A stretch of 64,000 nt of DNA from Amycolatopsis circi (GTDB lineage Bacteria > Actinomycetota > Actinomycetes > Mycobacteriales > Pseudonocardiaceae), in contig NZ_PQIA01000003.1 of assembly GCF_003385235.1 (NCBI RefSeq), positions 45,077 to 109,076 on the forward strand, in the 5' to 3' direction. Each line of letters begins with the position of its first letter. Position 1 is the first letter of the stretch. Positions 50,429-58,773 of this stretch are shown one piece after another. The notes beneath the pieces are model-generated. The model saw only the letters and a list, made by a program, of their open reading frames with translations. It was not told the origin of the DNA and made no database searches. The position numbers and the translations under genes are program-made.

Positions 50429-52753
50429 TCACCGCGAGGGCCGCACCATCCAGTTCGCGATCTGGGTCCGGGTCGAAAAGCCCAGTTTCGCGAGAATGCT
50501 CTCCACATGCCCTTCCGCGGTCCGCAGGGAGATCACCAGCTTCTTGGCGATCTCCTTGTTCGACAGCCCCTCGGCGACGAGTTCCGCGACCTCGCGCTGA
50601 CGCCGGGTCAGCACTGAGACGTCCGCCGGAACCGGCTCCGAGCCGCTGTCCGGCGCAGCGTCGAGCAATGCCAGCGCCACGATCTCCGACCGCGGCTGCT
50701 CAGCCCCGCGGACGAAGGCGGTTTCGAACCGCTCGTCCCCGAGATCCTTCCGCGCCGCGGCTTCGTACTTCTCCCGCTGCGGGCCGAACTGCCGGGCGCC
50801 AGCGCCGGGCTGCGGGGCTCCGATGGCCTGCCACAGCTTTTCCGCGCCACCGAAGAGCATCGCCGCACGCTGGCTGTCCCCCTTCGCCGCGGTCGCACAC
50901 GCCAACTGCTCCATGGCGAAAGCCATGCCCAGTGTGTCGTGGAACGTCCACTTGATTCGCAGCGCGGCGCGCAAGTCCGATTCGGCGCGGGCGACGTCGC
51001 CCTGGAGCAATTCCGCGAAACCCCTCCCCCACAACGCGTACGAGAGATTCCACTGGTCACCGTTGGCTTTGCAGTGCTCGAACAGTTCGGCGAACAGGTC
51101 GGCCGCGCGGCCGACCTCGCCCGCTCGCAAATGCGCGGCTCCCAACTCGACCCTCAAACTGTCCGGGTACTGGGAGTTCACGCAGGCGCGCTCGTACAGC
51201 ACCAGCGCCTCGGTCAGCACCGGCACCGCTCCGGCGGGATCGTCGGACACCACGAGCCGCATCCCCATCACGTGCGTGGCGTACGCGAGCGCAGCCGTGT
51301 CGCCAAGCTGCCGGGCGAGGTCACGAGCCTGCTCCGGCGCGGCAGTGAGCGCGTCCTGGTCGCCCAGAAAGGCGCCGACGTAGGCAGCGGTCGCCAAGGC
51401 CCAGGCTCGTTCGTGACTCGGCTCCTCGTCCAGGGCCAGCCCGCGCTCCAGCCAGAGCCTTCCCTCGGACACCGACGTGATGGCTCCCCAGAACCAGGGC
51501 ATCGCGGCCAAGCGCAGGCCGGTTCGCGCTTCCCCCGGCACTGAAAAGGAAAACTCCAGTGCCCGGCGAAGATTGGCGTGCTCCGCCAGCACCCGGTCAG
51601 TCCACTCCTGCTGCTGCGGGCCGACCCATTTCTCGCCCGCCGCTTCGAAGAGCTTCAGGCACCAGTCGCGATGCCGCCGCTCCAGGTGCGTCCGCTCGTC
51701 GGCCTCCGCGAGCCGGGACTGCCCGTACGCCCGGACCGTGTCGAGCATCCCGAACCGAGCGTGTCGCGCATGCAAGTCGCGGGTGAAGATCGATTTGTCC
51801 AGCAAACCGGCGACCGTGTCGAGGACGGCCTCCCGGGACAGCGCCAGGTCCGCGCAGACCTCTTCCAGCGCCTCGGTGTCGAATCCGCCCGCGAACACCG
51901 ACGCACGGGCCCACAACAGCCGCTCCGCCGGCGTGCACAGGTCGTAGCTCCAGTCGACGAGCGCCTGCAGCGTCCGATGCCGCTCCGGCACGTTCCGGTT
52001 GCCCTCGCGCAGCATCGCGAAGCGGTCGTCGAGGCGGCTCACGAGATCGTCGATCGACAGCACCCGCAGCCGCGCCGCGGCCAGCTCGATCGCCAGCGGA
52101 ATGCCGTCGAGCCGGTGGCACAGCCGCACGACCGCCGCCTCGTTCTCCGCGGTAAGGGCGAAACCGGGCACCGCGGCCGCCGCGCGCTCGGTCAGCAGCG
52201 CGACAGCCGGGTAGTGCGTCGCCGCTCCCGGCGTGCTCGGCTCGTCCGGATCCGGCACCGGCAGCGGCGGCACCGAAAAGACATGCTCGCCCGCGATCTT
52301 CAAGGAGTGCCTGCTGGTGGCCAGAATCCGGATCTCGGGCGCCGCGCGCAGCACCGCGTCGGCGAGGTCGCCGACAGCCGCCACCAGATGCTCGCAGTTG
52401 TCGAAGACCAGCAGCATCCGCGAGGTCCGCAGCTGATCGCACAGCGCCTCGGCCGGTTCGCGCGCGGACTGCTCCCGGACGGCCAGGGCGCCCAGCACCG
52501 CGTGCGGCAGCAACGCCGGGTCCTCGAGAGCCGCCAGTTCGACCAGGCACACCCCGTCCGGGAACGCGCGCCGCACGTCAGCCGCGACACGGTAGGCCAG
52601 CCGAGTCTTGCCGACGCCGCCGATGCCGGTGAGCGTGACCAGCCGCGCCGCGCCGATGAGTTGCCGGACCGCGGTGACGTCGTGCCGCCGGCCCACGAAA
52701 CTCGTCAAGTCCGCCGGCACGGTCGTCGGCGCTCTCCCTTGCGGTGAAGCCAT
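50429..52753 (-). CDS. large ATP-binding LuxR-type transcriptional regulator 3
   Basis: The protein has 774 residues when started at the ATG giving MASPQGRAPTT, which has AGGA 5 bases upstream and matches the N-terminus of regulator 2; the frame opens 13 codons earlier. It has SFVGRRHDVTAV, Walker A GIGGVGKTRLA, Walker B MLLVFDNCEHLV, a TPR-like middle and C-terminal LTRRQREVAELVAEGLSNKE then ISLRTAEGHVESILAKLGFS. The recognition helix differs from regulators 1 and 2 in only one position. It shares no boxed promoter. It is the third of three co-located regulators. Confidence 0.85.
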   Translation of the reverse strand: MASPQGRAPTTVPADLTSFVGRRHDVTAVRQLIGAARLVTLTGIGGVGKTRLAYRVAADVRRAFPDGVCLVELAALEDPALLPHAVLGALAVREQSAREPAEALCDQLRTSRMLLVFDNCEHLVAAVGDLADAVLRAAPEIRILATSRHSLKIAGEHVFSVPPLPVPDPDEPSTPGAATHYPAVALLTERAAAAVPGFALTAENEAAVVRLCHRLDGIPLAIELAAARLRVLSIDDLVSRLDDRFAMLREGNRNVPERHRTLQALVDWSYDLCTPAERLLWARASVFAGGFDTEALEEVCADLALSREAVLDTVAGLLDKSIFTRDLHARHARFGMLDTVRAYGQSRLAEADERTHLERRHRDWCLKLFEAAGEKWVGPQQQEWTDRVLAEHANLRRALEFSFSVPGEARTGLRLAAMPWFWGAITSVSEGRLWLERGLALDEEPSHERAWALATAAYVGAFLGDQDALTAAPEQARDLARQLGDTAALAYATHVMGMRLVVSDDPAGAVPVLTEALVLYERACVNSQYPDSLRVELGAAHLRAGEVGRAADLFAELFEHCKANGDQWNLSYALWGRGFAELLQGDVARAESDLRAALRIKWTFHDTLGMAFAMEQLACATAAKGDSQRAAMLFGGAEKLWQAIGAPQPGAGARQFGPQREKYEAAARKDLGDERFETAFVRGAEQPRSEIVALALLDAAPDSGSEPVPADVSVLTRRQREVAELVAEGLSNKEIAKKLVISLRTAEGHVESILAKLGFSTRTQIANWMVRPSR

Positions 52754-52892
52754 GGGCATCCTGCGGGTATCGGTGGCCGGGACGCGCGTCATCGTACGTC
52801 TCCGGTTCCCGGCTCACCAGGCATCGGAACCGGGGCGCCGTCGCCCGATTTGTGCGCCATTGCCCCATCGGACCGCGGCGCCGCACGCGGGG

Positions 52893-53546
52893 TCAGGCGA
52901 CGAGCCCGAGTTCTTGCGCACGGCTGGCGGCCTGCGCCCGGTTGCGGACGCCGAGCTTGCGGTAGACCGCGCTCGTGTGCTGTTTGACGGTGTGCCGCGA
53001 AAGGTTCAGCGACAGGGCCATTTCGGGATTGCTCTGACCGGAGACCAGGTGCTGCAACACGTCCAGCTCGCGCTTGGAAAGCTGCACCGGCAACGGCCCG
53101 GTGTCCTTCGGAAACACCCGCCCGCCCTCCGCGACGCGTTTCACCGAAGCGACCAGCGCCGCGGTCGGCATCTGCTTCGGCAAGGCCGCGACGGCGCCGT
53201 TCACCAAGCCCAGCGCGGCGGACACCCGCCCCTCCGCCGACATCAGCACGACCCGGACATGCGGCATCTGCGCATGGAATTCGCGGCACAGCCCGAGCCC
53301 GGCCCGGCCCGGCAACGACGTGCTCACCAGGACCAGCTGCGGCTGGTACCGCCGAGCCACCTGCCAGGCCAGATCGGCCGTCGAGACCCCGAGACACGAC
53401 GCCACCCACGGTTCGCCGTGCAGCACCGCCCGCAACCCGGCCTGCAGCAATTCGTGTTCCTCGACGATCAACACCCGCTGCGCCTGGCAGCGGTCGCGCG
53501 GGATCTCCCCGGCTGGAACGGGCCGTTCCATGGCCATGACTGTCAT
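52893..53546 (-). CDS. LuxR/NarL-type response regulator with degenerate receiver
   Basis: The protein has 217 residues. The ATG at 53546 follows GGAGGT by 6 bases; the frame extends 35 codons upstream without a ribosome site. The N-terminal half has a receiver fold (RVLIVEEHELLQAGLRAVL), but the acidic pair is EE and the phosphorylated Asp is replaced by Ser in LVLVSTSLPGRAG; the conserved Lys remains in AALPKQMP. The C-terminal LSKRELDVLQHLVSGQSN and NLSRHTVKQHTSAVYRKLGV is a LuxR DNA-binding domain. No kinase gene is nearby. It is probably phosphorylation-independent, perhaps ligand-binding. Confidence 0.85.
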   Translation of the reverse strand: MTVMAMERPVPAGEIPRDRCQAQRVLIVEEHELLQAGLRAVLHGEPWVASCLGVSTADLAWQVARRYQPQLVLVSTSLPGRAGLGLCREFHAQMPHVRVVLMSAEGRVSAALGLVNGAVAALPKQMPTAALVASVKRVAEGGRVFPKDTGPLPVQLSKRELDVLQHLVSGQSNPEMALSLNLSRHTVKQHTSAVYRKLGVRNRAQAASRAQELGLVA

Positions 53547-53813
53547 CCGGGCACCTCCGGCTGCTCGTGCGGTCAACGCCGACCCACGGGACGGCTCCCG
53601 CAGCGCCGCGCCGGGCACTGCACCACCCGCTTCACGGGGCGAGCCATCCACCTGTGATGTGAATCATTGCTGGTCACAGGCGTCCGGACACCCGGGGAAC
53701 TACCCGGGTAGTACCTGTCCCCGGTTCCGGCGGCACCCGCTCCGCGCGAGTCGGCGGAGGTGCTTCACACCGACAAAATGACAGCCGCGACAGCGCCGGG
53801 CCGGGGACGCCTG

Positions 53814-53874
53814 ACCGTGACGTACGCGCCCGCGCCAAGACGGAACCTCTCCCCGACTGCGCCCGGCTGGGGGA
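53814..53874 (-). promoter_or_regulatory. shared activator box and -10 pointing to the response regulator
   Basis: On the minus strand TCCCCCAGCCGGGC is at 53874-53861 and the -10 CACGGT at 53819-53814, 42 nt later. The next leftward gene starts at 53546, so the leader would be about 260 nt. The 399-bp gap 53547-53945 holds no other gene I can support. Confidence 0.55.
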
Positions 53875-53878
53875 TGCT

Positions 53879-53939
53879 TCCCCCGACCGGGCGGAGAACC
53901 CGCCCGCCGTCCGAACAACGCGGCCGGGTTGCATACCGT
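53879..53939 (+). promoter_or_regulatory. shared activator box and -10 for the thioesterase
   Basis: TCCCCCGACCGGGC is at 53879-53892 and the -10 TACCGT at 53934-53939, 42 nt later. The ATG at 53946 follows after exactly 6 nt (leaderless). This is the rightmost box. Confidence 0.7.
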
Positions 53940-53945
53940 GCGTCC

Positions 53946-54419
53946 ATGTGGCGAAGCGACTGTCAACTCCGGCCCACTGAGATAGACGCGATGGGCCACC
54001 TCACCGCGACCGCGTATCTCGCCTTGCTGGAGGAGGCGCGGGCCGAGTGGCTGGTCAAAAGTCTCGGCACCCAACACCCGCCGTGCGTCCTCCGGTCCCA
54101 GCACATCGACTACCACCGCGAAATCACGCCCGCGGACGGCACGGTGACGGTGACCCTGGCAGTCCTGGAACTGGGCACGTCGAGCGTGCTGATATCCGAG
54201 GCAGTCTCGGCCGGCGGAACCATCCGCGCGAAGTCGGAGGCGGTGCTGGTCATGTGGGACGGACAGCGCCGCACGGCTCGCCCGATGACCGAGCACGAGC
54301 GCTCGTCGCTGGCGGCCTTCATCCCGCCGGACAGGCGGACCTCGGCCCGGGAATACGCGAGCCGGGAATGCGTCCAGCCAGCCAGCGACGGCCCCCGCGA
54401 GTCTTGGTCGAGGGGCTGA
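53946..54419 (+). CDS. hotdog-fold acyl-CoA thioesterase
   Basis: The protein has 157 residues. DAMGHLTATAYLALLEEARA is the 4-hydroxybenzoyl-CoA thioesterase family signature, with the catalytic acid in EIDAMGHL. QHIDYHREITPADGTV follows. It hydrolyses an acyl-CoA to release CoA, perhaps freeing stalled intermediates during beta-oxidation. The start is fixed by the -10 lying 6 nt before the ATG. It is the last gene of the boxed region. Confidence 0.8.
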   Translation: MWRSDCQLRPTEIDAMGHLTATAYLALLEEARAEWLVKSLGTQHPPCVLRSQHIDYHREITPADGTVTVTLAVLELGTSSVLISEAVSAGGTIRAKSEAVLVMWDGQRRTARPMTEHERSSLAAFIPPDRRTSAREYASRECVQPASDGPRESWSRG

Positions 54420-54567
54420 GCGGTCGCGTCCGGGGACGCTGCTCCGGTCCACTAGGTGCGAATGCCACCAGTCGCGAAACACCACGAGCCGATGTCGCAC
54501 GAACCGCCCCTCGGGCTCGGACCGGTGCTGGACAGCCGCCCGCTCGCGCCCCGGGCGAACGCAACTT

Positions 54568-54927
54568 CGGCTCGTGCTGGGTCTGGATCGTGTGCCCGTC
54601 GACGTACTCGGCGACCGCGAACGGGCCGCCGATCAGAGACTCGTCCTCGCACAGCGCCACTGCCCGCGCCACCGGAACCCCGGTGCCGGCGAGGGCGGCC
54701 GTCACCCGGTACTCCCGGGCCACGTCGTGCGCCGACGGCGTGCGACCGGCCCGCGGCGGCGTCCGCAGCACCCAGGACGCGTCGCCGTCGCTGAGCCGAT
54801 AGGTCAGCTTGGAGCGGCCTCCCGCGATGAGGTGCGACTCCAAGCCGCCCCGCATCGACACGCCGGCGCCGGCGAGGACAGACACGACGCGCGCCAGCTC
54901 GGCCTCGGTCAACTGTGGAGCGTTCAC
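54568..54927 (-). pseudogene. phosphotransferase relic (N-terminal part, ACAD-linked APH type)
   Basis: From a GTG start at 54927, about 118 residues resemble the phosphotransferase at 25432-26457: LIAGGRSKLTYRLSDGDASW, TPSAHDVAREYRVTAALAGT and GGPFAVAEYVDG. After that the frame continues but loses all likeness, and the kinase motifs HGDxRxDN and IDWE are missing. It overlaps the stop of the dehydrogenase relic by GTGA, the same coupling seen in intact pairs. It is a truncated, non-functional remnant. Confidence 0.75.
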
Positions 54928-55528
54928 CGGATCTCCCGTTCGAGGTCCCGCACCGCACGCTTGGCCAGCGACCAGCGATGCACCTCCGAGGGCCCGTCGT
55001 AAATGCGGAACGCCCGGAGTTCGCGCGCGATCCGGGCGACCGGAAGATCGGCGGACAGTCCCATGCCGCCGCAGAGCTGGGTCGCCCGGTCCGCCACCCG
55101 GTTGAGCGCCTCCGCCGCGAAGGTCTTGGTGATAGAGGTGATCTTGGCTCCCCTGCCTCCCGCGTCGAGTTCGGCACACGCTTCGCGGAGCAGGGCGCGG
55201 GTCGCCGCGAGGTCGATCTCGTTGTCGGCGATCAGTTGCTGCGCCATGCCGAGTCCGGCGAGCCTGCCGCCGAACGCACTGCGCTCTGCCGCGTACCGGA
55301 CCGCGGCCTCGTGGGCGCGGCGGGCGGCGCCGGTCCAGCGCATGACATGCGTCATCCGGGCGGGGCCGAGCCTGACCTGGACGTATCGGAAGCCCTCGTC
55401 GACCTCGCCGAGAACATCCTCGTCCGGGACGAAGACGTCGTCGAAAAGCAGTTCGCAATGGCCGCCGAGCATGGAGCGGTCGGTCGTGCGCAGGTGCCGG
55501 ACCAGCGTGACGCCCTCGCGCCGGGCGG
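54924..55528 (-). pseudogene. acyl-CoA dehydrogenase relic (C-terminal half)
   Basis: The readable frame begins right after a TGA near 55529 and gives GVTLVRHLRTTDRSMLGGHC, FDDVFVPDEDVLGEVDEGF and QLCGGMGLSADLPVARIARE then YDGPSEVHRWSLAKRAVRDL, the C-terminal half of a class C acyl-CoA dehydrogenase. The first half with the FAD motifs is missing. With the adjoining phosphotransferase relic it is what remains of an ACAD-kinase operon like the one at 24200-26457, but in reverse gene order. Confidence 0.75.
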
Positions 55529-55665
55529 GTCAGCCAATGCGCCCGGCTCGAGCCGAGAAAGTTGACAGGACCGTCACCTGCGGGCTCGGCGAAGCTTCGC
55601 CGGGGAGCGCGCACAGCACCTCGCCGACGATCAGGAGGATACTGGCGTCCTCCCGCGCCCTGCTG

Positions 55666-56143
55666 GTGAGCATGCTCGTCGTCGGCGCTGTCTTGCTCGC
55701 AGAAACAGTTTTCGCCTGGTCCATGGCGGACGCCTCTTCCGAGCTTCGGGTGTATCCGAGCCTGCTCTTCGCGGTGGATGTGCTCTCGGGCGTGCTCGGC
55801 GCGGGCTGGCTGGGAGTCGGTGCGGTCGTGCTGATCGCGGTGGCCCCGGGCGGAGCGTTGCTTGCGGATCCAGACGAGGCACTGGATCGGGTGCCCGGCG
55901 TCGCCCTGATCATGACCAGCGGAGGCGCGATCGCCCTCTTCCAGCTCCCGATTCCCGCGTGGGCAGCGATTCTGGGAATCCTCGTGGCGACGGGCATTGC
56001 GACAGCGTCCGGCGAGATTCTACTGGGCTCTCTGCATCTTCCTTGCCGGAACCACGGCGTTCTTGCAGGCGCGACAACCCCGCTGGGCTTGGCTCGACGC
56101 GCTGGGCCGGACCTTGATGAGCTGGCTCGTGTGGCGCTTCTGA
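55666..56143 (+). pseudogene. possible membrane protein, probably frameshifted
   Basis: A frame from about 55640 reads as a hydrophobic protein with three or four membrane segments (LLVSMLVVGAVLLAETVFAW, AVDVLSGVLGAGWLGVGAVV, AWAAILGILVATGIA). Near 56020 the membrane-like character switches to another frame, FYWALCIFLAGTTAFLQARQ then PRWAWLDALGRTLMSWLVWR and a TGA at 56141. Two frames with matching character suggest a broken gene or a sequencing slip. I do not recognise the family, and the start is unclear; AGGAGG occurs at 55633. The DNA 56144-56425 holds nothing I can name. Confidence 0.35.
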
Positions 56144-56425
56144 GCCGCCCGAGCCGCGATGCTGCCCTGCAAGCTCCGACCGCATTCAAACAGACGGACG
56201 AGACCAGGCGGGTGCACCTCGCATGCTGCCCGCCGCCCGCCGGGATCCACGCCACGAACGCTTGCTTGACGACTTTGAGGGCGACAGCCGGAAAACCCGG
56301 TCGACTGCTGTGATCGGCAGGCTGGTGATCGAGCAGTACTGGCCGCCCGGTTGCGATCGGCGGCAGGGGCCGGAAAAATCGGCGGGATTCCGCGGAATCG
56401 CCGTCGACTTGCCAGGGAGTGTCCC

Positions 56426-57472
56426 GTGCTGACCCTCGGAACCGGAATCTCGGTGCGTCCGGAAGCCGATCCGCTGGAGGACATCCGGTGGGCGGACCGC
56501 GAACCCCGCGTCGCGGGCGCGTGGATGCTCGACCACCTCCAGGGCTGGGCGCCGCGCGGCGCGCAGGAAACGGATCCGCACCTGCTGCTGGAGCCGTTCT
56601 CTGTGCTGGCAGCGGGCGCGGCCGCGACGAGCCGGGTGCCGCTCGGCGTCGCGGTCACCGATCCCGTGCGGCGCAGCCCGGTCGCGCTCGCGCACACCGC
56701 CGCCACCACGAGCTGGCTGGGCGGCCGGAAAATGGTGCTGGGACTCGGGGTCGGCGACCCGGGCCAGCTCCGCCCGTTCGGCCTGCACCCCGGCCGCGAA
56801 CGGACCGGACGGCTCGACTACATCCGGCCGGCCCTGCGCGACCTGGCCGCGCTCCGGGACAAGGGCCGGTTGAGCCCCGAGGGCCCGGACCTGCCGCTGG
56901 CCGGGGTCTCCCCGTTCGAAGTGTATGTGGCCGCGCACGGTCCGCAGATGCTCCGGCTGACCGCCCGGTACGGCGACGGATGGCTGCCGACCAGCTTGCC
57001 GGTGCGGCAGTACCGGTCGAATCTCGCCGCGATCCGGGAGGCTGCCGCCGCGGCGGGCCGGGATTCGGCTGCCGTTCGCCCCTGTTTGTTCCTCTGGGCC
57101 GCGCTCGGCAGCGACGACGCGGACAGCGCGAAATTGTTGCAGCGCCCCGAAGTCCGGGCTGTCGCGCTGTATCGCGGCCGGTCGGCGTTCGCCGAACACG
57201 GTGCCGACTACCCGTTGCCGCACGCGTATGTGCCGCACGAAATTCCGGCCGAACAGGCCCCGGAGGTGCTCGCAAGCATCCCCGACGCGCTGGTGCGCGA
57301 GGCTGTGTTGCACGGTTCTCCCCAGCACGTGGCCGAGAAACTGGGCGAGTACGCCGAGGCCGGGTGCCAGCACGTGATCGTGCAGGACATCGGCCGCTTC
57401 GCGGATCCGGAGGGCACTGAGCGCTCGCGGGCGGCGCTGCTGGCCGTCGCGGATGCGCTGGGAGGTCAGTGA
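56426..57472 (+). CDS. LLM-class (F420-dependent type) oxidoreductase
   Basis: The protein has 348 residues and a GTG start after AGGGAG. The TIM-barrel luciferase-like family is shown by LLLEPFSVLAAGAAATSRVP, AHTAATTSWLGGRKMVLGLG and ARYGDGWLPTSLPVRQYRSN, which resemble F420-dependent glucose-6-phosphate dehydrogenase-like and methylenetetrahydromethanopterin reductase-like enzymes. The cofactor is probably F420. The substrate is unknown. It converges with the MFS gene, sharing 7 bases at the stops. It lacks the shared activator box. Confidence 0.8.
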   Translation: MLTLGTGISVRPEADPLEDIRWADREPRVAGAWMLDHLQGWAPRGAQETDPHLLLEPFSVLAAGAAATSRVPLGVAVTDPVRRSPVALAHTAATTSWLGGRKMVLGLGVGDPGQLRPFGLHPGRERTGRLDYIRPALRDLAALRDKGRLSPEGPDLPLAGVSPFEVYVAAHGPQMLRLTARYGDGWLPTSLPVRQYRSNLAAIREAAAAAGRDSAAVRPCLFLWAALGSDDADSAKLLQRPEVRAVALYRGRSAFAEHGADYPLPHAYVPHEIPAEQAPEVLASIPDALVREAVLHGSPQHVAEKLGEYAEAGCQHVIVQDIGRFADPEGTERSRAALLAVADALGGQ

Positions 57473-58773
57473 TCCGGGCCGTGCCGGAAGGTCTCCCGCA
57501 CGCCGAGCGCACAGCACAATCCGGCCGCGCTCAGCGCGAGCGGGACGATCAGGGCCCACCGGTAATCGGCGAGGACCGGATGGCTCAACGCGTCCGTTGA
57601 ACCGGGACGGGCGTCAAGGATCCAGCCGAAGACCGGTTGGATCAGTCCCGACGCCAGGAACGCGCCGACGTTGACGACCCCGAGCGCGGTCGCCGCGGCA
57701 CTGGGCGCGGTCGATTCCTTGACCGCCGCGAACGCGGGCACCACCTGCGCCCCGGCGAGGCCCACCAGTGCGTAGAGCACCACCGCCGACCAGCCGGGCG
57801 ACCACGGAAGAAAGGCGAACCCGGCCCAGCCCAGCACGGCGCTGGCCGAGCAGACCAGGATCACCGGGCACCGCCGGCCCAGCCGATCCGAGAGCAGGCC
57901 GAGCAGGATGTTGCCGCAGCCGTACACGACCAGCCCGATGGTCGTGTACGCCGAGGCGGCCGCGTTGCTCAACCCGAAGCCGTCGCGCAGGAGGGGCACC
58001 CCCCACAGGCCGGAGAAAGCGTAGAAGGTGCCGTTGGTGCCGATCACCGCGGCGAAAACGAGCCAAACCTGCCTGCTGGCCAGCGCCGACCTCAACCGGT
58101 GCGACCCGTTCGCCGGAGCGGTCGCGGCAGGCGCGGCCGGCCGGGGAAGCACGCCCGGGTACCCGGCCTCCTCCGGCGAATCCCGCACGACGACCAGGAC
58201 CAGCACCGTTGTCGTCACGGCGAGCAGTCCGACGACAAGGAATATCGACCGCCAGGTGAACGCCGTGAGCAGCAAGGCGGACGGCCCCTCCGCGACGATG
58301 CTGCCGAGATTGCCGACGAACATCGTGATGCCGGTGACGACACCGTAGCGGCGCTCGGGAAACCAGGTCGCGTTGCTCTTCAGCAGGCCGACGAAGATGC
58401 CGGACGTGCCGAGCCCCACCAGCAGCGGTCCGACGGCGGCGACACCGAACCCCGGAGCCGCGGCCAGCAGCAAGGTCCCCGCCGAGGTGACCGCCCCGCC
58501 GACCGCGACCACCATCCGGGTGCCGTACCGGTCGATCAGCAGTCCGACCGGAACCTGCATCACCGTGTACACCCAGAAATTGCCCGCGGCGAAGAGGCCG
58601 AGCTGCGCCGCCGAGACGCCGAACGCCGCGCCGATCGGTTCGGCGAACGTGGCGGGCGCGAACCGCTGGAAGAAACCGATGGTGAACAAGGCCAGCAGCA
58701 GCGCCGTCGAGCCGGCTCGCGCCCGCCGGAACCCGCGGCGGAGTTCCGCGGGCGCGGCCTCGCCGGTCCTCAC
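57466..58773 (-). CDS. MFS transporter 2
   Basis: The protein has 435 residues and a GTG start overlapping the Rieske gene stop. Twelve hydrophobic segments and the motif LLIDRYGTRMVV after helix 2, with the repeated LLSDRLGRRCPV in the second half, mark the major facilitator superfamily. Translational coupling to the Rieske oxygenase suggests uptake of the aromatic or cyclic substrate of that enzyme. Confidence 0.85.
   Translation of the reverse strand: MRTGEAAPAELRRGFRRARAGSTALLLALFTIGFFQRFAPATFAEPIGAAFGVSAAQLGLFAAGNFWVYTVMQVPVGLLIDRYGTRMVVAVGGAVTSAGTLLLAAAPGFGVAAVGPLLVGLGTSGIFVGLLKSNATWFPERRYGVVTGITMFVGNLGSIVAEGPSALLLTAFTWRSIFLVVGLLAVTTTVLVLVVVRDSPEEAGYPGVLPRPAAPAATAPANGSHRLRSALASRQVWLVFAAVIGTNGTFYAFSGLWGVPLLRDGFGLSNAAASAYTTIGLVVYGCGNILLGLLSDRLGRRCPVILVCSASAVLGWAGFAFLPWSPGWSAVVLYALVGLAGAQVVPAFAAVKESTAPSAAATALGVVNVGAFLASGLIQPVFGWILDARPGSTDALSHPVLADYRWALIVPLALSAAGLCCALGVRETFRHGPDH

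Noticed and set aside
53700..53768. A 22-codon leader peptide before the response regulator
   Set aside because: No clear ribosome site or conservation evidence; mentioned only as a possibility in a finding.
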